A stretch of 40,040 nt of DNA from the NCBI GenBank assembly GCA_027320105.1, contig DAHVMA010000070.1:1-40040 (forward strand). Reading direction: 5' to 3'. This stretch comes from JAKAQB01 sp027320105 (GTDB lineage Bacteria; Actinomycetota; Acidimicrobiia; Acidimicrobiales; Palsa-688). The notes beneath the pieces are model-generated. The model saw only the letters and a program-made list of their open reading frames with translations. It ran no database searches and had not been told where the DNA came from. How positions within the stretch are numbered: position 1 is the first letter of the stretch; the number at the start of each line of letters is the position of its first letter. The translations under genes and the position numbers were made by a program. Of the stretch, positions 16,671 through 24,900 are shown in pieces.

Positions 16671-17132
16671 GTGCAGGAGCAGGTCACAGAGCGCATGGTG
16701 ATCCGGGGCCGCCCCCAACACTGCTACGCCGTGCTGACGGCCTTCGAGGCGTACCCGGAGTGGGCAGCGGACATAAAGGCGGTTACCGTCGACGAGCGCG
16801 ATGAGGAGGGCCGGGCCCGGTTGGTGACGTTCCGTGCGGCCGCCTTCGGTCGCAGCACCTCGTACACGCTGCGCTACGACTACGACCGGGCCCCCGGCGA
16901 GCTGGCGTGGGTCCAGGTCACCGGCGACCTGACCCGCCGCCTCGACGGCGCCTACGTCCTCGAACCGGCGGGTGACGAAGCGACCGAGATCCGCTACGAC
17001 CTCGTGGTCGAGCTGAAGGTGCCCCTGCCCGGCTTCGTGAAGCGCCGGGCCGAGGGCCGGATCATGGGCACCGCCCTCCGGGAGCTGAAGGCCCGGGTCG
17101 AGCAGGACGAGGCCCTCCGCCAGCCGCGGTAG
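16671..17132 (+). CDS. SRPBCC (START-like) lipid/ligand-binding protein
   Basis: A 153-residue helix-grip protein of the polyketide-cyclase/SRPBCC type. It has the conserved opening (ERMVIRGRPQHCYAVLTAFE, then YPEWAADIKAVTV), central strands (TSYTLRYDYDRAPGELAWV) and the long C-terminal helix (FVKRRAEGRIMGTALREL). Such proteins bind hydrophobic ligands, and the ligand here is unknown. GAGGAGGG six bases upstream fixes the GTG at 16671 as the start over an earlier in-frame GTG. TACCGTAAAT about 40 bp upstream may hold a promoter -10. The stop codon lies in a 9-bp tandem repeat, giving four TAGs in frame. Confidence 0.88.
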   Translation: MQEQVTERMVIRGRPQHCYAVLTAFEAYPEWAADIKAVTVDERDEEGRARLVTFRAAAFGRSTSYTLRYDYDRAPGELAWVQVTGDLTRRLDGAYVLEPAGDEATEIRYDLVVELKVPLPGFVKRRAEGRIMGTALRELKARVEQDEALRQPR

Positions 17133-17161
17133 CAGCGGTAGCAGCGGTAGCAGCGGTAGCG
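17127..17161 (+). repeat. 9-bp tandem repeat carrying stacked stop codons
   Basis: The unit CGGTAGCAG is repeated 3.8 times. Because the unit is nine bases, every TAG (17130, 17139, 17148, 17157) is in the frame of the SRPBCC gene, so its stop is followed by three more. Confidence 0.95.
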
Positions 17162-17168
17162 TCCCGGC

Positions 17169-17318
17169 ATGTCCCTCCACGGCGCCTCCATCGCCGCCCT
17201 GGACGGAACGCCGCTCGAGCTCGGGCAGTTCCGGGGCAGCGCCGTGCTCGTCGTGAACGTCGCGTCCAACTGCGGGCTCACCCCGCAGTACGAGGGGCTG
17301 GAGGTGCTGCCGGGCTGA
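17169..17318 (+). pseudogene. truncated glutathione peroxidase (N-terminal third)
   Basis: The 49 codons from the ATG at 17169 match the start of thiol/glutathione peroxidases: GASIAALDGTPLELGQFRG, then VLVVNVASNCGLTPQYEGLE, with the peroxidatic Cys in NCGLT. Whole enzymes are about 160 residues. Here the frame ends in TGA right after the first helix, so the Gln and Trp of the active site and most of the thioredoxin fold are missing. The break coincides with the start of the RNA methyltransferase, which overlaps the stop by three bases. Most likely a deletion removed the rest, leaving a leader peptide that may couple translation of the next gene. Confidence 0.75.
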
Positions 17319-18106
17319 TCCGCATCGACGACGCCGACGACGCCCGCCTGGCGGGTTACCGCGACCTGCGCGACGCCGACCTGCGGCGAGGCGATGTCTT
17401 CGTCGCCGAAGGCAGGCTGGCGGTGGAGCGGCTGCTGGCATCCACCTACCCGGTCCAGTCGGTGCTGCTCGCCGAGGAAAGAGCCCTCGCCCTCCCCGGC
17501 ATCCTGGCGGCGACGGCGGCGCGGGGCGTAGCCGGGTACGTCGCTTCCCGTGAGGTCCTGCGCCGGACCGTGGGCTTCGACCTACACCGTGGCGTCGTGG
17601 CGCTCGGCCGGCGGCTGCCGCCCCGGGAGGTGCGGGACGTGCTCGGCAGCCCGGGCCCGCTGGTGGTCGCCGAGGGGCTCAACGACCACGAGAACCTCGG
17701 GGCTCTCTTCCGCAACGCTGCAGCGCTGGGGGCCGGTGGGGTGGTCCTCGACCGCCGCGGCGCCGACCCGCTCTACCGCCGGAGCGTCCGGGTGAGCCTC
17801 GGCCATGTGCTCGGGGTGCCGTGGGCGCGCAGCACCGAGTGGCCGGCGGACCTCCACCACCTGCGGGCCGCCGGCTGGCACCTGCTCGCCCTGACGCCTG
17901 CTGCGTCGGCCCGCCCCCTGCGGACGGTGGCGAGGGTCACCCGGACGGCGGTGCTCGTCGGGGCAGAGGGGCCGGGGCTCTCGGGTGCCGCCCTCGCCGC
18001 TGCCGATGTCGTCGCGCGCATCCCGATGGCGCCCGGCGTGGACTCCCTCAACGTGGCGACTGCGGCCGCCATCGCGCTGTACCACCTAGGGTTGGTCGAT
18101 GACTGA
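17315..18106 (+). CDS. SpoU/TrmH-family RNA 2'-O-methyltransferase, apparent CTG start
   Basis: A 263-residue SAM-dependent SPOUT enzyme methylating rRNA or tRNA ribose. The N-terminal substrate domain reads DDARLAGYRDLRDADL then VFVAEGRLAVERLLAS. Catalytic motifs are GLNDHENLGALFRNA (motif 1), LVGAEGPGLS (motif 2) and GVDSLNVATAAAIALYHLG (motif 3). The first ATG/GTG/TTG in frame is the GTG at 17423, which would remove conserved N-terminal sequence. The CTG at 17315 lies nine bases after GGAGGT and overlaps the TGA of the peroxidase remnant as CTGA, the usual coupling geometry. CTG is therefore chosen, and the GTG remains the conservative alternative. The 3' end overlaps the next small frame by eight bases. 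Confidence 0.88.
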   Translation: MIRIDDADDARLAGYRDLRDADLRRGDVFVAEGRLAVERLLASTYPVQSVLLAEERALALPGILAATAARGVAGYVASREVLRRTVGFDLHRGVVALGRRLPPREVRDVLGSPGPLVVAEGLNDHENLGALFRNAAALGAGGVVLDRRGADPLYRRSVRVSLGHVLGVPWARSTEWPADLHHLRAAGWHLLALTPAASARPLRTVARVTRTAVLVGAEGPGLSGAALAAADVVARIPMAPGVDSLNVATAAAIALYHLGLVDD

Positions 18107-18296
18107 GGGCGTGGCGGTGGTGACGGGGGGCGCCCTCCTCGAGCCGGAGGCGGTGGCCGACGCGGTCGTCGCCGCCATGACGTCGGCCGAGCTCCTCATC
18201 ACCCCGCACATCGAGGCGCGGGCGTACGAGGCCCGCAAGGTCGCCGACCGCGACCGCTGGCTGGCCGGGATGCGCAGGCTCCGTGACCGGCTCTGA
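18099..18296 (+). pseudogene. short-chain dehydrogenase with its middle deleted
   Basis: This 65-codon frame begins MTEGVAVVTGGA, the first strand and start of the TGxxxGxG loop of a short-chain dehydrogenase. It then jumps directly to LLEPEAVADAVVAAM and, further on, ARKVADRDRWLAGMRRL, which is the typical C-terminal end of such enzymes in actinobacteria. Roughly 180 residues, including the Ser-Tyr-Lys active site, are missing with the frame kept. The ATG overlaps the methyltransferase stop, and the end overlaps the ROK kinase start. It cannot be a dehydrogenase. It may be a decaying gene, a coupling peptide, or an assembly collapse. Confidence 0.7.
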
Positions 18297-19209
18297 CGCG
18301 GTCACCTACGGGATCGACATCGGGGGCACCAAGCTCCTCGCCGTGCGACTCGGCGATGGCGGCGCCAGGCGGGTGGCGAGCCCGCGGCGGCCGGAGGATG
18401 TCATCGCAGCCGTCCGGGATGCCGTCTGCGGCTCGGAGCCGGTGGCGATCGGGGTGGGTGTGCCAGGCCTCGTCGACACCGATGGGGTCCTGGTCTTCTC
18501 CCCGCACCTGCCCGGCCTAGCCGGCACGCCGATGGCGGCTCTCATCCGGGATGCCTGGCCGCACGCGGCCGTGTGGGTGGGCAACGACGCCACCGCCGCC
18601 GCCTGGGCGGAGGCCACCGCCGGTGCCGGTCGGGGCGCCGGCGACGTCCTGACGGTGACGCTCGGCACGGGCATCGGCGGGGGGATCGTGAGCGGTGGGA
18701 GGCTCCAGGAGGGCGCCAGGCGGTTCGCTGGGGAGTGGGGGCACATGGTGGTGGACCCCCACGGGCCGCCTTGCCCCTGCGGTCAGCGCGGCTGCTGGGA
18801 GCGTTTCGCGTCGGGAGACGGCCTCGGGCGCCTCGCCCGGGAGGCCGCGTACGCCGGGCGTCTCGACCTGGCCGGCGGGGACCCCGAAGCGGTGCGCGGC
18901 GAGCACGTCACCGCCGCCGCCGCTGCCGGTGACGCTGGTGCGCTGGCCGTCATGCAGGAGCTGGCCTGGTGGCTGGCGCTCGGGCTCGCCAACTTGGCCA
19001 ACATCTTCGACCCCGAGGTGATCGTCCTGGGTGGCGGCCTGGTCGACGCCCGCGAGGTGCTGGTGGCACCGACCAGGGAGGCCTTCTCCCGCCTCGTCCA
19101 GGCCGGCGACCAGCGGGACCGGATCCGCATCGTGCCGGCGGAGCTGGGCTCCCGGGCAGGAGCCGTGGGCGCTGCCCTTCTCGTCTCCCGCCAGCTAGCC
19201 GTGACGTAA
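18283..19209 (+). CDS. ROK-family glucokinase
   Basis: A 308-residue sugar kinase, probably phosphorylating glucose. ATP site YGIDIGGTKLLAVRLG is at the start. GVGVPGLVDTDGVLVF and NDATAAAWAE follow, with the catalytic Asp in GND. The phosphate motif is TVTLGTGIGGGIVSGGRL. ROK zinc motifs are GEWGHM and CPCGQRGCWE. It ends with VIVLGGGLVD and GAVGAALL. The GTG at 18283 overlaps the preceding remnant by 14 bases. There is no N-terminal DNA-binding domain, so it is an enzyme and not a ROK repressor. It is in a rightward run with the methyltransferase and a PlsC-type gene. Confidence 0.92.
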   Translation: MTGSDAVTYGIDIGGTKLLAVRLGDGGARRVASPRRPEDVIAAVRDAVCGSEPVAIGVGVPGLVDTDGVLVFSPHLPGLAGTPMAALIRDAWPHAAVWVGNDATAAAWAEATAGAGRGAGDVLTVTLGTGIGGGIVSGGRLQEGARRFAGEWGHMVVDPHGPPCPCGQRGCWERFASGDGLGRLAREAAYAGRLDLAGGDPEAVRGEHVTAAAAAGDAGALAVMQELAWWLALGLANLANIFDPEVIVLGGGLVDAREVLVAPTREAFSRLVQAGDQRDRIRIVPAELGSRAGAVGAALLVSRQLAVT

Positions 19210-19240
19210 CCTGCCGGCTGGTCGGAGCGGAGGGTTGCCG

Positions 19241-20056
19241 ATGGGGAGCGCCTTGGCGAGGGACGGGGGCAGCGCGACTCGCACGGCGTACTGGGCGGCA
19301 CGGGTCGTGCTCAGCCCCGCGCTGCTGTTGGTGTGGCGCGTGCGCCGGGAGGGCCACCGCAACGTCCCCCGGCGAGGGGCAGTGGTGCTGGCCTCCAACC
19401 ACCAATCGTTCATTGACTCCCTGTTCATCCCCCTCTGCGTGCCGCGGCGTGTCACCTTCCTCGCCAAGGCCGAGTACTTCGACAACCCGCGGACCGCGTG
19501 GTTCTTCCGCATGATGGGGCAGATACCGATCCGGAGGACGGGCGGCTCGGTGTCGGAGGGGGCGCTGCTCTCGGCGAAGTCCGTGCTCGACGCCGGCGGC
19601 GTCCTGGCGATCTACCCCGAGGGAACCCGCTCCCCCGACGGCCGCCTGTACAGGGGCCACACCGGAGTGGCCCGCGTCGCGCTGACCTGCGGGGTTCCTG
19701 TCGTCCCAGTGGCGTGCTTCGGCACGGCTGATGTGCAGCCCATCGGCGTGCGGTGGCCACGGCCGGGGAAGCGTGTGCTCGTGCGGTTCGGGGTGGCGCT
19801 GCGCTTCGCCGAGCCGGCGTCGGCCGCCGACGATCCGGCCACCCTGAGAGCGGCCACCGAGCGGATCATGAACGCCGTCGCCGGCCTCTCGGGCCAGGCG
19901 AGGGTAGATGTCTACGCGAAGCGTCGCTGGGACGGGCGGCAGTGGGTGGCCGAGGGCGCCGACATCGTCGGTGGCGCTCGCGGCACCGGCCGCGCCCTGG
20001 AATGCGGAGGCGACCGGCACCAGCGACACGGTGAGCGGCGGCGTCGCACCAGATGA
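19241..20056 (+). CDS. 1-acylglycerol-3-phosphate acyltransferase (PlsC-type)
   Basis: A 271-residue membrane-bound acyltransferase, making phosphatidic acid or acylating a related lipid. The catalytic HX4D is in SNHQSFID (His54, Asp59). The glycerol-phosphate-binding motif is AIYPEGTRSPDGRLYRGHTG (EGTRS 127-131). VPVVPVACFGT supplies the motif IV proline. A hydrophobic helix (ARVVLSPALLLVW) near residue 25 anchors it. GGAGGG six bases upstream supports the ATG at 19241 over the in-frame TTG at 19235. The C-terminal 50 residues are Arg/Gly-rich and probably disordered. It follows the ROK kinase by 31 bp. Confidence 0.92.
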   Translation: MGSALARDGGSATRTAYWAARVVLSPALLLVWRVRREGHRNVPRRGAVVLASNHQSFIDSLFIPLCVPRRVTFLAKAEYFDNPRTAWFFRMMGQIPIRRTGGSVSEGALLSAKSVLDAGGVLAIYPEGTRSPDGRLYRGHTGVARVALTCGVPVVPVACFGTADVQPIGVRWPRPGKRVLVRFGVALRFAEPASAADDPATLRAATERIMNAVAGLSGQARVDVYAKRRWDGRQWVAEGADIVGGARGTGRALECGGDRHQRHGERRRRTR

Positions 20057-20125
20057 CAGGTGGAGGTAATGGCGCGTTCTCCCGGTCGAAACACTCCCGA
20101 CACGACGGGGGCTTAGGGTTTGGCC

Positions 20126-20806
20126 GTGCCCACCTACGTCGTGCGCGTCTGGATGCCAGACCGGCCCGGCGCCCTCGGGGCGGTCGCCAGCCGGATCGGT
20201 GCGGTGCGCGGCGACCTCGTCGGCATCGACATCCTTGAGCGCGGCGCCGGGCGTGCCATAGACGAACTGGTGGTCGACCTCCCCCAACACGCGCTCGTGT
20301 CCCTCCTGGTCTCCGAGATCGGGCAGGTGGACGGCGTCGACGTCGAGGACATCAGCCCCGCACCGGAGACACCTGTCGATGCCCGTCTCGACGCCCTCGA
20401 GACAGCCACCGTGCTCGTCGGACAGACGACTGTGCCAGAGTTGCTCGACTCGCTGGCCCATCACGCAGCCCGGGATTTCTCGGCGGATTGGGCGGCGGTG
20501 CTGGAGCTGGACCGGGCCGTGGCCGTGGCCGCCGTCGGGCCCGTGCCGCCGGCCCCGTGGCTGGCTGCCTTCGTGGCCGGCAGCCACGCCCCTGCGCGGC
20601 CGGTGACGGCGGAGGCCGGTCCCGACGACGTGGCATGGGCCGATCTCGACGCTGCCGCCCACGTCGTGCTCCTCGGCCGGCGGGGCCGGCCCCTCCGCGC
20701 TCGAGAGCGGCGCCAGCTCGCCGCCCTGGCCCGCATAGTCGACCACCGCTGGAGCGAGCTCGGGCTGCGGGGCGCTCGACGGCTGCATCCGAGCGCGGCG
20801 ACGTAG
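20126..20806 (+). CDS. ACT-domain protein
   Basis: A 226-residue protein. Residues 1-80 are an ACT domain (YVVRVWMPDRPGALGAVASR, then VDLPQHALVSLLVSEI) of the small-molecule-sensing type found in amino-acid regulators. The C-terminal 120 residues (LLDSLAHHAARDFSADWAAV, VVLLGRRGRPLRARERRQLA) look like a degenerate GAF-type sensing fold ending in a helix. No enzyme or DNA-binding domain is present. The GTG at 20126 begins right at the first ACT strand; a TTG six bases earlier is the alternative. It lies 69 bp after the PlsC gene and converges on the TIGR03085-like gene. Confidence 0.75.
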   Translation: MPTYVVRVWMPDRPGALGAVASRIGAVRGDLVGIDILERGAGRAIDELVVDLPQHALVSLLVSEIGQVDGVDVEDISPAPETPVDARLDALETATVLVGQTTVPELLDSLAHHAARDFSADWAAVLELDRAVAVAAVGPVPPAPWLAAFVAGSHAPARPVTAEAGPDDVAWADLDAAAHVVLLGRRGRPLRARERRQLAALARIVDHRWSELGLRGARRLHPSAAT

Positions 20807-20844
20807 ACATGGGCCGCCTCGCCGCCGGCGCGCTGGATGGGATC

Positions 20845-21465
20845 TCAGAACCCGATCTTGGCGGCGTCGAGGCGGGCCATCGCCTCTTCGCTGCCCTCCC
20901 GCTGCACCCGAGCGTGCCCGCCGCGGCCGGAGGCCACCAACACGAGCTCGGAGGGCTGGCCTACCAGCCTGACCGTGCCGGGGCCCCGCCCGGCACGGAT
21001 CATGCCGTGCCCAGGCGACTCGAGCTCGACCGCTACGCCGGCGCCGCGGAAGGTGAGCATCGCCATGGGGCGCAGCCGGCGCCACAGCCCCGCTTCTTGG
21101 GCGGGTTCGAGCATCCGGGGTTGCCATCCCTCGCCGGCTCTTCGTACGTCCTCGTGGTGGACGAAGTACTCCAACGCGTTCACCGGCTCGTCGAGGGGGC
21201 GGAGCCAGGGTGGGGGACCGGAGCGGACGCGGTGGACCAGTTGGGTCCACTCCGAGGCGGCGAGTCCCCGCCGCACCCGGTCCGCATGGGCGGCGAGTGG
21301 CGGGAAGAGCATGCCGGCTGCTGCGTCTGGCCGGGTCTCTCGCAGCAGCAGGTGAGCGGCCAGGTCCCGGGTCCGCCAACCCTCGCAGAGCGTCGGCGCG
21401 TCAGCACCCACCTCGAGGAGTAGCCGAGCGAGATCTGCACGTTCGGCTCGGGCGTAGCGGGCCAT
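20845..21465 (-). CDS. TIGR03085-type DinB/maleylpyruvate-isomerase-fold protein
   Basis: A 206-residue protein of an actinobacterial family with the four-helix DinB/mycothiol-dependent maleylpyruvate isomerase fold. The N-terminus ARAERADLARLLLEVG, then LCEGWRTRDLAAHLLLRE, is diagnostic, with the metal-ligand His in AAHL. EYFVHHEDVRRA (about 103-115) supplies the second His cluster. The C-terminal half is an SCP2-like beta region (TVRLVGQPSELVLVASGR). It may act with mycothiol, but no substrate is known. The ATG at 21465 starts at the conserved sequence. It is divergent from nrdJ across a long regulatory gap. Confidence 0.85.
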   Translation of the reverse strand: MARYARAERADLARLLLEVGADAPTLCEGWRTRDLAAHLLLRETRPDAAAGMLFPPLAAHADRVRRGLAASEWTQLVHRVRSGPPPWLRPLDEPVNALEYFVHHEDVRRAGEGWQPRMLEPAQEAGLWRRLRPMAMLTFRGAGVAVELESPGHGMIRAGRGPGTVRLVGQPSELVLVASGRGGHARVQREGSEEAMARLDAAKIGF

Positions 21466-21799
21466 GGCCAGATCGTACGACCGCTGGCCGGCGGCGGGGC
21501 GCGAAAGGCCCCGGCGCAGCCTCCCCGTCGAAGGGGCGGGGACTGGAGAGGCCGGCGCCGGGGCAGACCGCCGAAGGGGCAGCTTCGGCGGCGACAAGGA
21601 TCCTACCTGGCACCGCTGGATCAAACACCGCGATCGGTGACAAATTTTCCACAAGGCCTGCAGGTGCCCCTCCCGTTCGTCGGGCTCCGTTGCGCCAGGT
21701 GGGCGGGTCCCCGGGGAATCCACAGGGATGCCCCCTACCGGTCCACAAGGGGCCCCCCGTAGCGTGCCGGCAGGCAGGTGCCGACCGGTATCCTGCCCG
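21466..21799. other. gene-free region upstream of nrdJ, with hairpins and DnaA-box-like sites
   Basis: No coding frame is supported here. It contains a branched GC hairpin at 21511-21561 (outer arms CCGGCGC / GCGCCGG, inner GCCTC / GAGGC). A perfect 8-bp-stem hairpin, CCGCCGAA-8 nt-TTCGGCGG, lies at 21568-21591. Three TCCACA elements lie on the same strand: TTTTCCACA (21645-21653, which fits the DnaA-box consensus TTWTNCACA), GAATCCACA (21716-21724) and CGGTCCACA (21739-21747). The hairpins lie nearer the divergent minus-strand gene and could belong to its leader. Function is inference. Confidence 0.5.
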
Positions 21800-21828
21800 T
21801 TGACAACGAGGAACCACAGTGATGTAAT
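21800..21828 (+). promoter_or_regulatory. near-consensus sigma-70 promoter for nrdJ
   Basis: TTGACA (21800-21805) and TGTAAT (21823-21828) are separated by exactly 17 bp, a perfect -35 and a one-mismatch -10. Transcription should begin near 21835, leaving a leader of about 145 bases before nrdJ. It is the best promoter seen in the window. Confidence 0.8.
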
Positions 21829-21843
21829 TACGGGGCTGCATCT

Positions 21844-21892
21844 TGTGGTCCCGGTGCTGCGGGGCCGCTGCAAACCACCACAGCTTGTGTGG
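21844..21892 (+). promoter_or_regulatory. nrdJ leader with competing stem options
   Basis: ACCACA at 21877-21882 can pair upstream with TGTGGT (21844-21849). Alternatively, CCACA at 21878-21882 can pair downstream with TGTGG (21888-21892). A further ACCACA (21813-21818) flanks the -10 region. The two stems exclude each other, as in attenuators. The conserved boxes of a cobalamin riboswitch were not found. Confidence 0.35.
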
Positions 21893-21979
21893 CTTGGGTG
21901 GTGACGCAGGGGGAGCAGCGGATCAGCAATCGGGCGGCTCGGGCCGGGCCCGCGGCACCCAGGACGAGGGAGATCACGT

Positions 21980-24900
21980 ATGGCTATCGCACCGGAGCGG
22001 GTCGGCATCGGCATCCGTCGGGTGTTCACGACCCCCGGCCAGGACCCCTACGACACCGTCACCTGGGAGCGCCGGGACGCCCGGATCATCCACTGGTCCA
22101 CCGGGGCGGTCGCCTTCGAGCAGCTGGGCGTCGAGGTGCCCTCCACCTGGAGCGTGAACGCCACCAACATCCTCGCGCAGAAGTACTTCCGGGGGACGCT
22201 CGGCACGCCCGAGCGGGAGTGGTCCCTGCGGCAGGTCGTGGACCGGGTGGTGGATGCGATCACCGCCTGGGGCCGGAAGGACGGCTACTTCGTCGACGAC
22301 ACCGAGGCGCGGACTTTCAGCGACGAGCTCCGGTACGCCATCATCCACCAGCGGGCCGCCTTCAACTCCCCGGTGTGGTTCAACATCGGCGTGGCCGGTG
22401 TGCCGCAGCAGGGCTCCGCCTGCCAGCCGTACGACGCCCCGGTGAGCACCCCGGAGGGCCTCGTGCCGATCGGTCGGCTGGTCGAAGAGGGAGCCGTTGG
22501 CACCAAGGTGTACGACGCCCACGGGGTGACGCGGGTCGTCGCCGTCAAGAGCAACGGCGTCAAGCCGGTGCTCCGCGTCCACACCCGCGTCGGTGTCACC
22601 CTCGACGTGACCGCCGACCATCTCGTGTGGCGGTCCGGGGGACCCGGTGGCAGTGCCTTCGTCCCCGCCGGCGAGCTGCGGCCCGGCGATGCCGTCAGCT
22701 GGTGCCGCACGGAGAGCTACGGCACCGGTGAGATCACCCACCGGCGCCTGTCGGAGGCCGCCCTGGCCGGTTGGATCCAGAGCGACGGGGAGGTGGGTGC
22801 CGCCTCGCTCGAGGCACGCACGGTCACCCGGGACGAGCTGGCGTGGGTGTCTGCGGCGCTCCAGCGGGCCTTCCCGGCTGGGAGGCTCCTCGTCGACGAG
22901 GAGGCGGACCGTCGCCGGATCCGGGTCTCGGGGGACGACGGCCTGCGGGACTTCCTCCGTCGTTGGCAGTTGAGCACCGACGCGGCGGGTGCCGTTCCCG
23001 CATCCCTGTGGGGCGCGCCCCTTCCGATCGTCCGGGCCTACCTGCGGAGCCTGTTCCAGGCTCGCGGCTACGTCGCCGACCGCCGGGACGGGCCGGTGAT
23101 CGGCCTGGACCTCGACAGCGAGGACGTGGCGCGCGCAACCCAGCTCCTCCTAGGTCGGTTCGGGATCCTCGCCGCCGTGGGCGACGACGACGACGGCTGG
23201 TCGGTGGCCGTGCGAGACCTGGGTGACCGCTCGCGGTTCTGCGAGGAGATCGGCTTCGTCGACCGCCACAAGGCACTCGAGCTCGAGCAGTCGCTCGCCA
23301 TGCCCGGCCGCTGCCTGCGCGACGTCGAGCGGCTCGAGATCGAGAGGATCGAGCCCCTCGGCGAGCGGCCCGTCTATGACATCCAGACCGAGAGCGGCGA
23401 GTACCTGAGCGGCAACGTCCGGGTCCACAACTGCTTCATCCTCTCGGTCGACGACTCGATGGACTCGATCCTCAACTGGTACACGGAGGAGGGGATCATC
23501 TTCAAGGGGGGCTCAGGCGCCGGGGTCAACCTGTCCAGGATCCGCTCCTCCAAGGAGGGCCTCCGCGGTGGTGGGACCGCATCCGGGCCGGTCAGCTTCA
23601 TGCGCGGTGCCGACGCGTCGGCGGGGACCATCAAGTCCGGAGGCAAGACGAGGCGTGCGGCAAAGATGGTGATCCTCAACGTCGACCACCCTGACGTCCA
23701 GGACTTCGTCTGGTGCAAGGCGATCGAGGAGCGCAAGGCCCGCGCCCTCCGCGATGCCGGCTTCGACATGGACCTCGACGGCAAGGACAGCCATTCGATC
23801 CAGTACCAGAACGCCAACAACTCGGTCCGGGTCACCGACGAGTTCATGCAGGCGGTCCTCGACGACGCCGACTGGCACCTGCGCGCCGTCACCGACGGGC
23901 GGATCCTGCAGACGGTGAAGGCCCGCGACCTCTTCCGGGAGATCGCTGAGGCCGCCTGGCAGTGCGCCGACCCGGGCCTGCAGTTCGACACCACCATCAA
24001 CAAGTGGCACACCGCCCCGCGCTCCGGGCGCATAAATGGAAGCAACCCATGCTCGGAGTACATGCATGTCGACAATTCAGCATGCAATCTGGCCAGCTTG
24101 AATCTCCTGGCATTCCTCGAGCCTGACGGGACCTTCGACGTCGAGGGGTTCCGGTCAACGGTGGAGGTGGCGTTCACCGCCCAGGAGATCATCGTCGGCA
24201 ACGCCGACTACCCCACCGAGAAGATCGCCGACAACTCCCGGCGGTTCCGCCAGCTCGGCATCGGCTACGCCAATCTCGGCGCACTGCTGATGGCTCAGGG
24301 TCTGCCGTACGACTCGGACGCCGGCCGGGCATGGGCCGCGTCCCTCACCGCACTGCTCACCGGCCACGCCTACGCGACGTCCGCCCGCACGGCCGCCAGG
24401 ATGGGACCGTTCGCCGGGTACACGGAGAATCGTGAGGCGATGCTCGACGTGCTGCGCATGCACCGCGACGCGGCGGCGCACATCGACGAGGACCTGGTGC
24501 CGCCGGAACTGCTCTCCGCCGCCCAGGAGTCGTGGGACACCGCCGTGGAGGTCGCTCAGGAGTTCGGCGTCCGCAACGCCCAGGCGAGCGTTCTGGCTCC
24601 CACGGGATGCTTGGTGGGCGGATCGCTGGTCGCCACGGAGAGGGGGCTCGTGCGGCTCCGATCACTCGGGGACCCTGAAGGCGCCGAGTGGCAGGACCTC
24701 GGCATCGCCGTGCAGACCGACGATGGCCCTCGGGCGGCGACGAAGTTCTATGTCAACGGCCTGGAGCCTGTCGTCACGGTCACCACGGGCAGCGGCTACC
24801 GGATCCAGGGCACGCCGCAGCATCGGGTGAAGGTGGTCGACGAGCGTACCGGGGCGTGGGAGTGGAGGCGGTTCGCCGACCTCCGCGAGGGTGACCTCGT

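Noticed and set aside
18283..19209. ROK-family transcriptional repressor
   Set aside because: There is no N-terminal helix-turn-helix. The protein starts directly at the kinase phosphate loop and keeps the zinc and catalytic motifs.
21840..21980. cobalamin riboswitch in the nrdJ leader
   Set aside because: Expected for a B12-dependent enzyme, but the conserved B12-box and core sequences were not found by eye on the sense strand.
21466..21980. NrdR boxes upstream of nrdJ
   Set aside because: No pair of 16-bp sites resembling the NrdR consensus was found. The CCACA/TGTGG repeat is not a convincing match.
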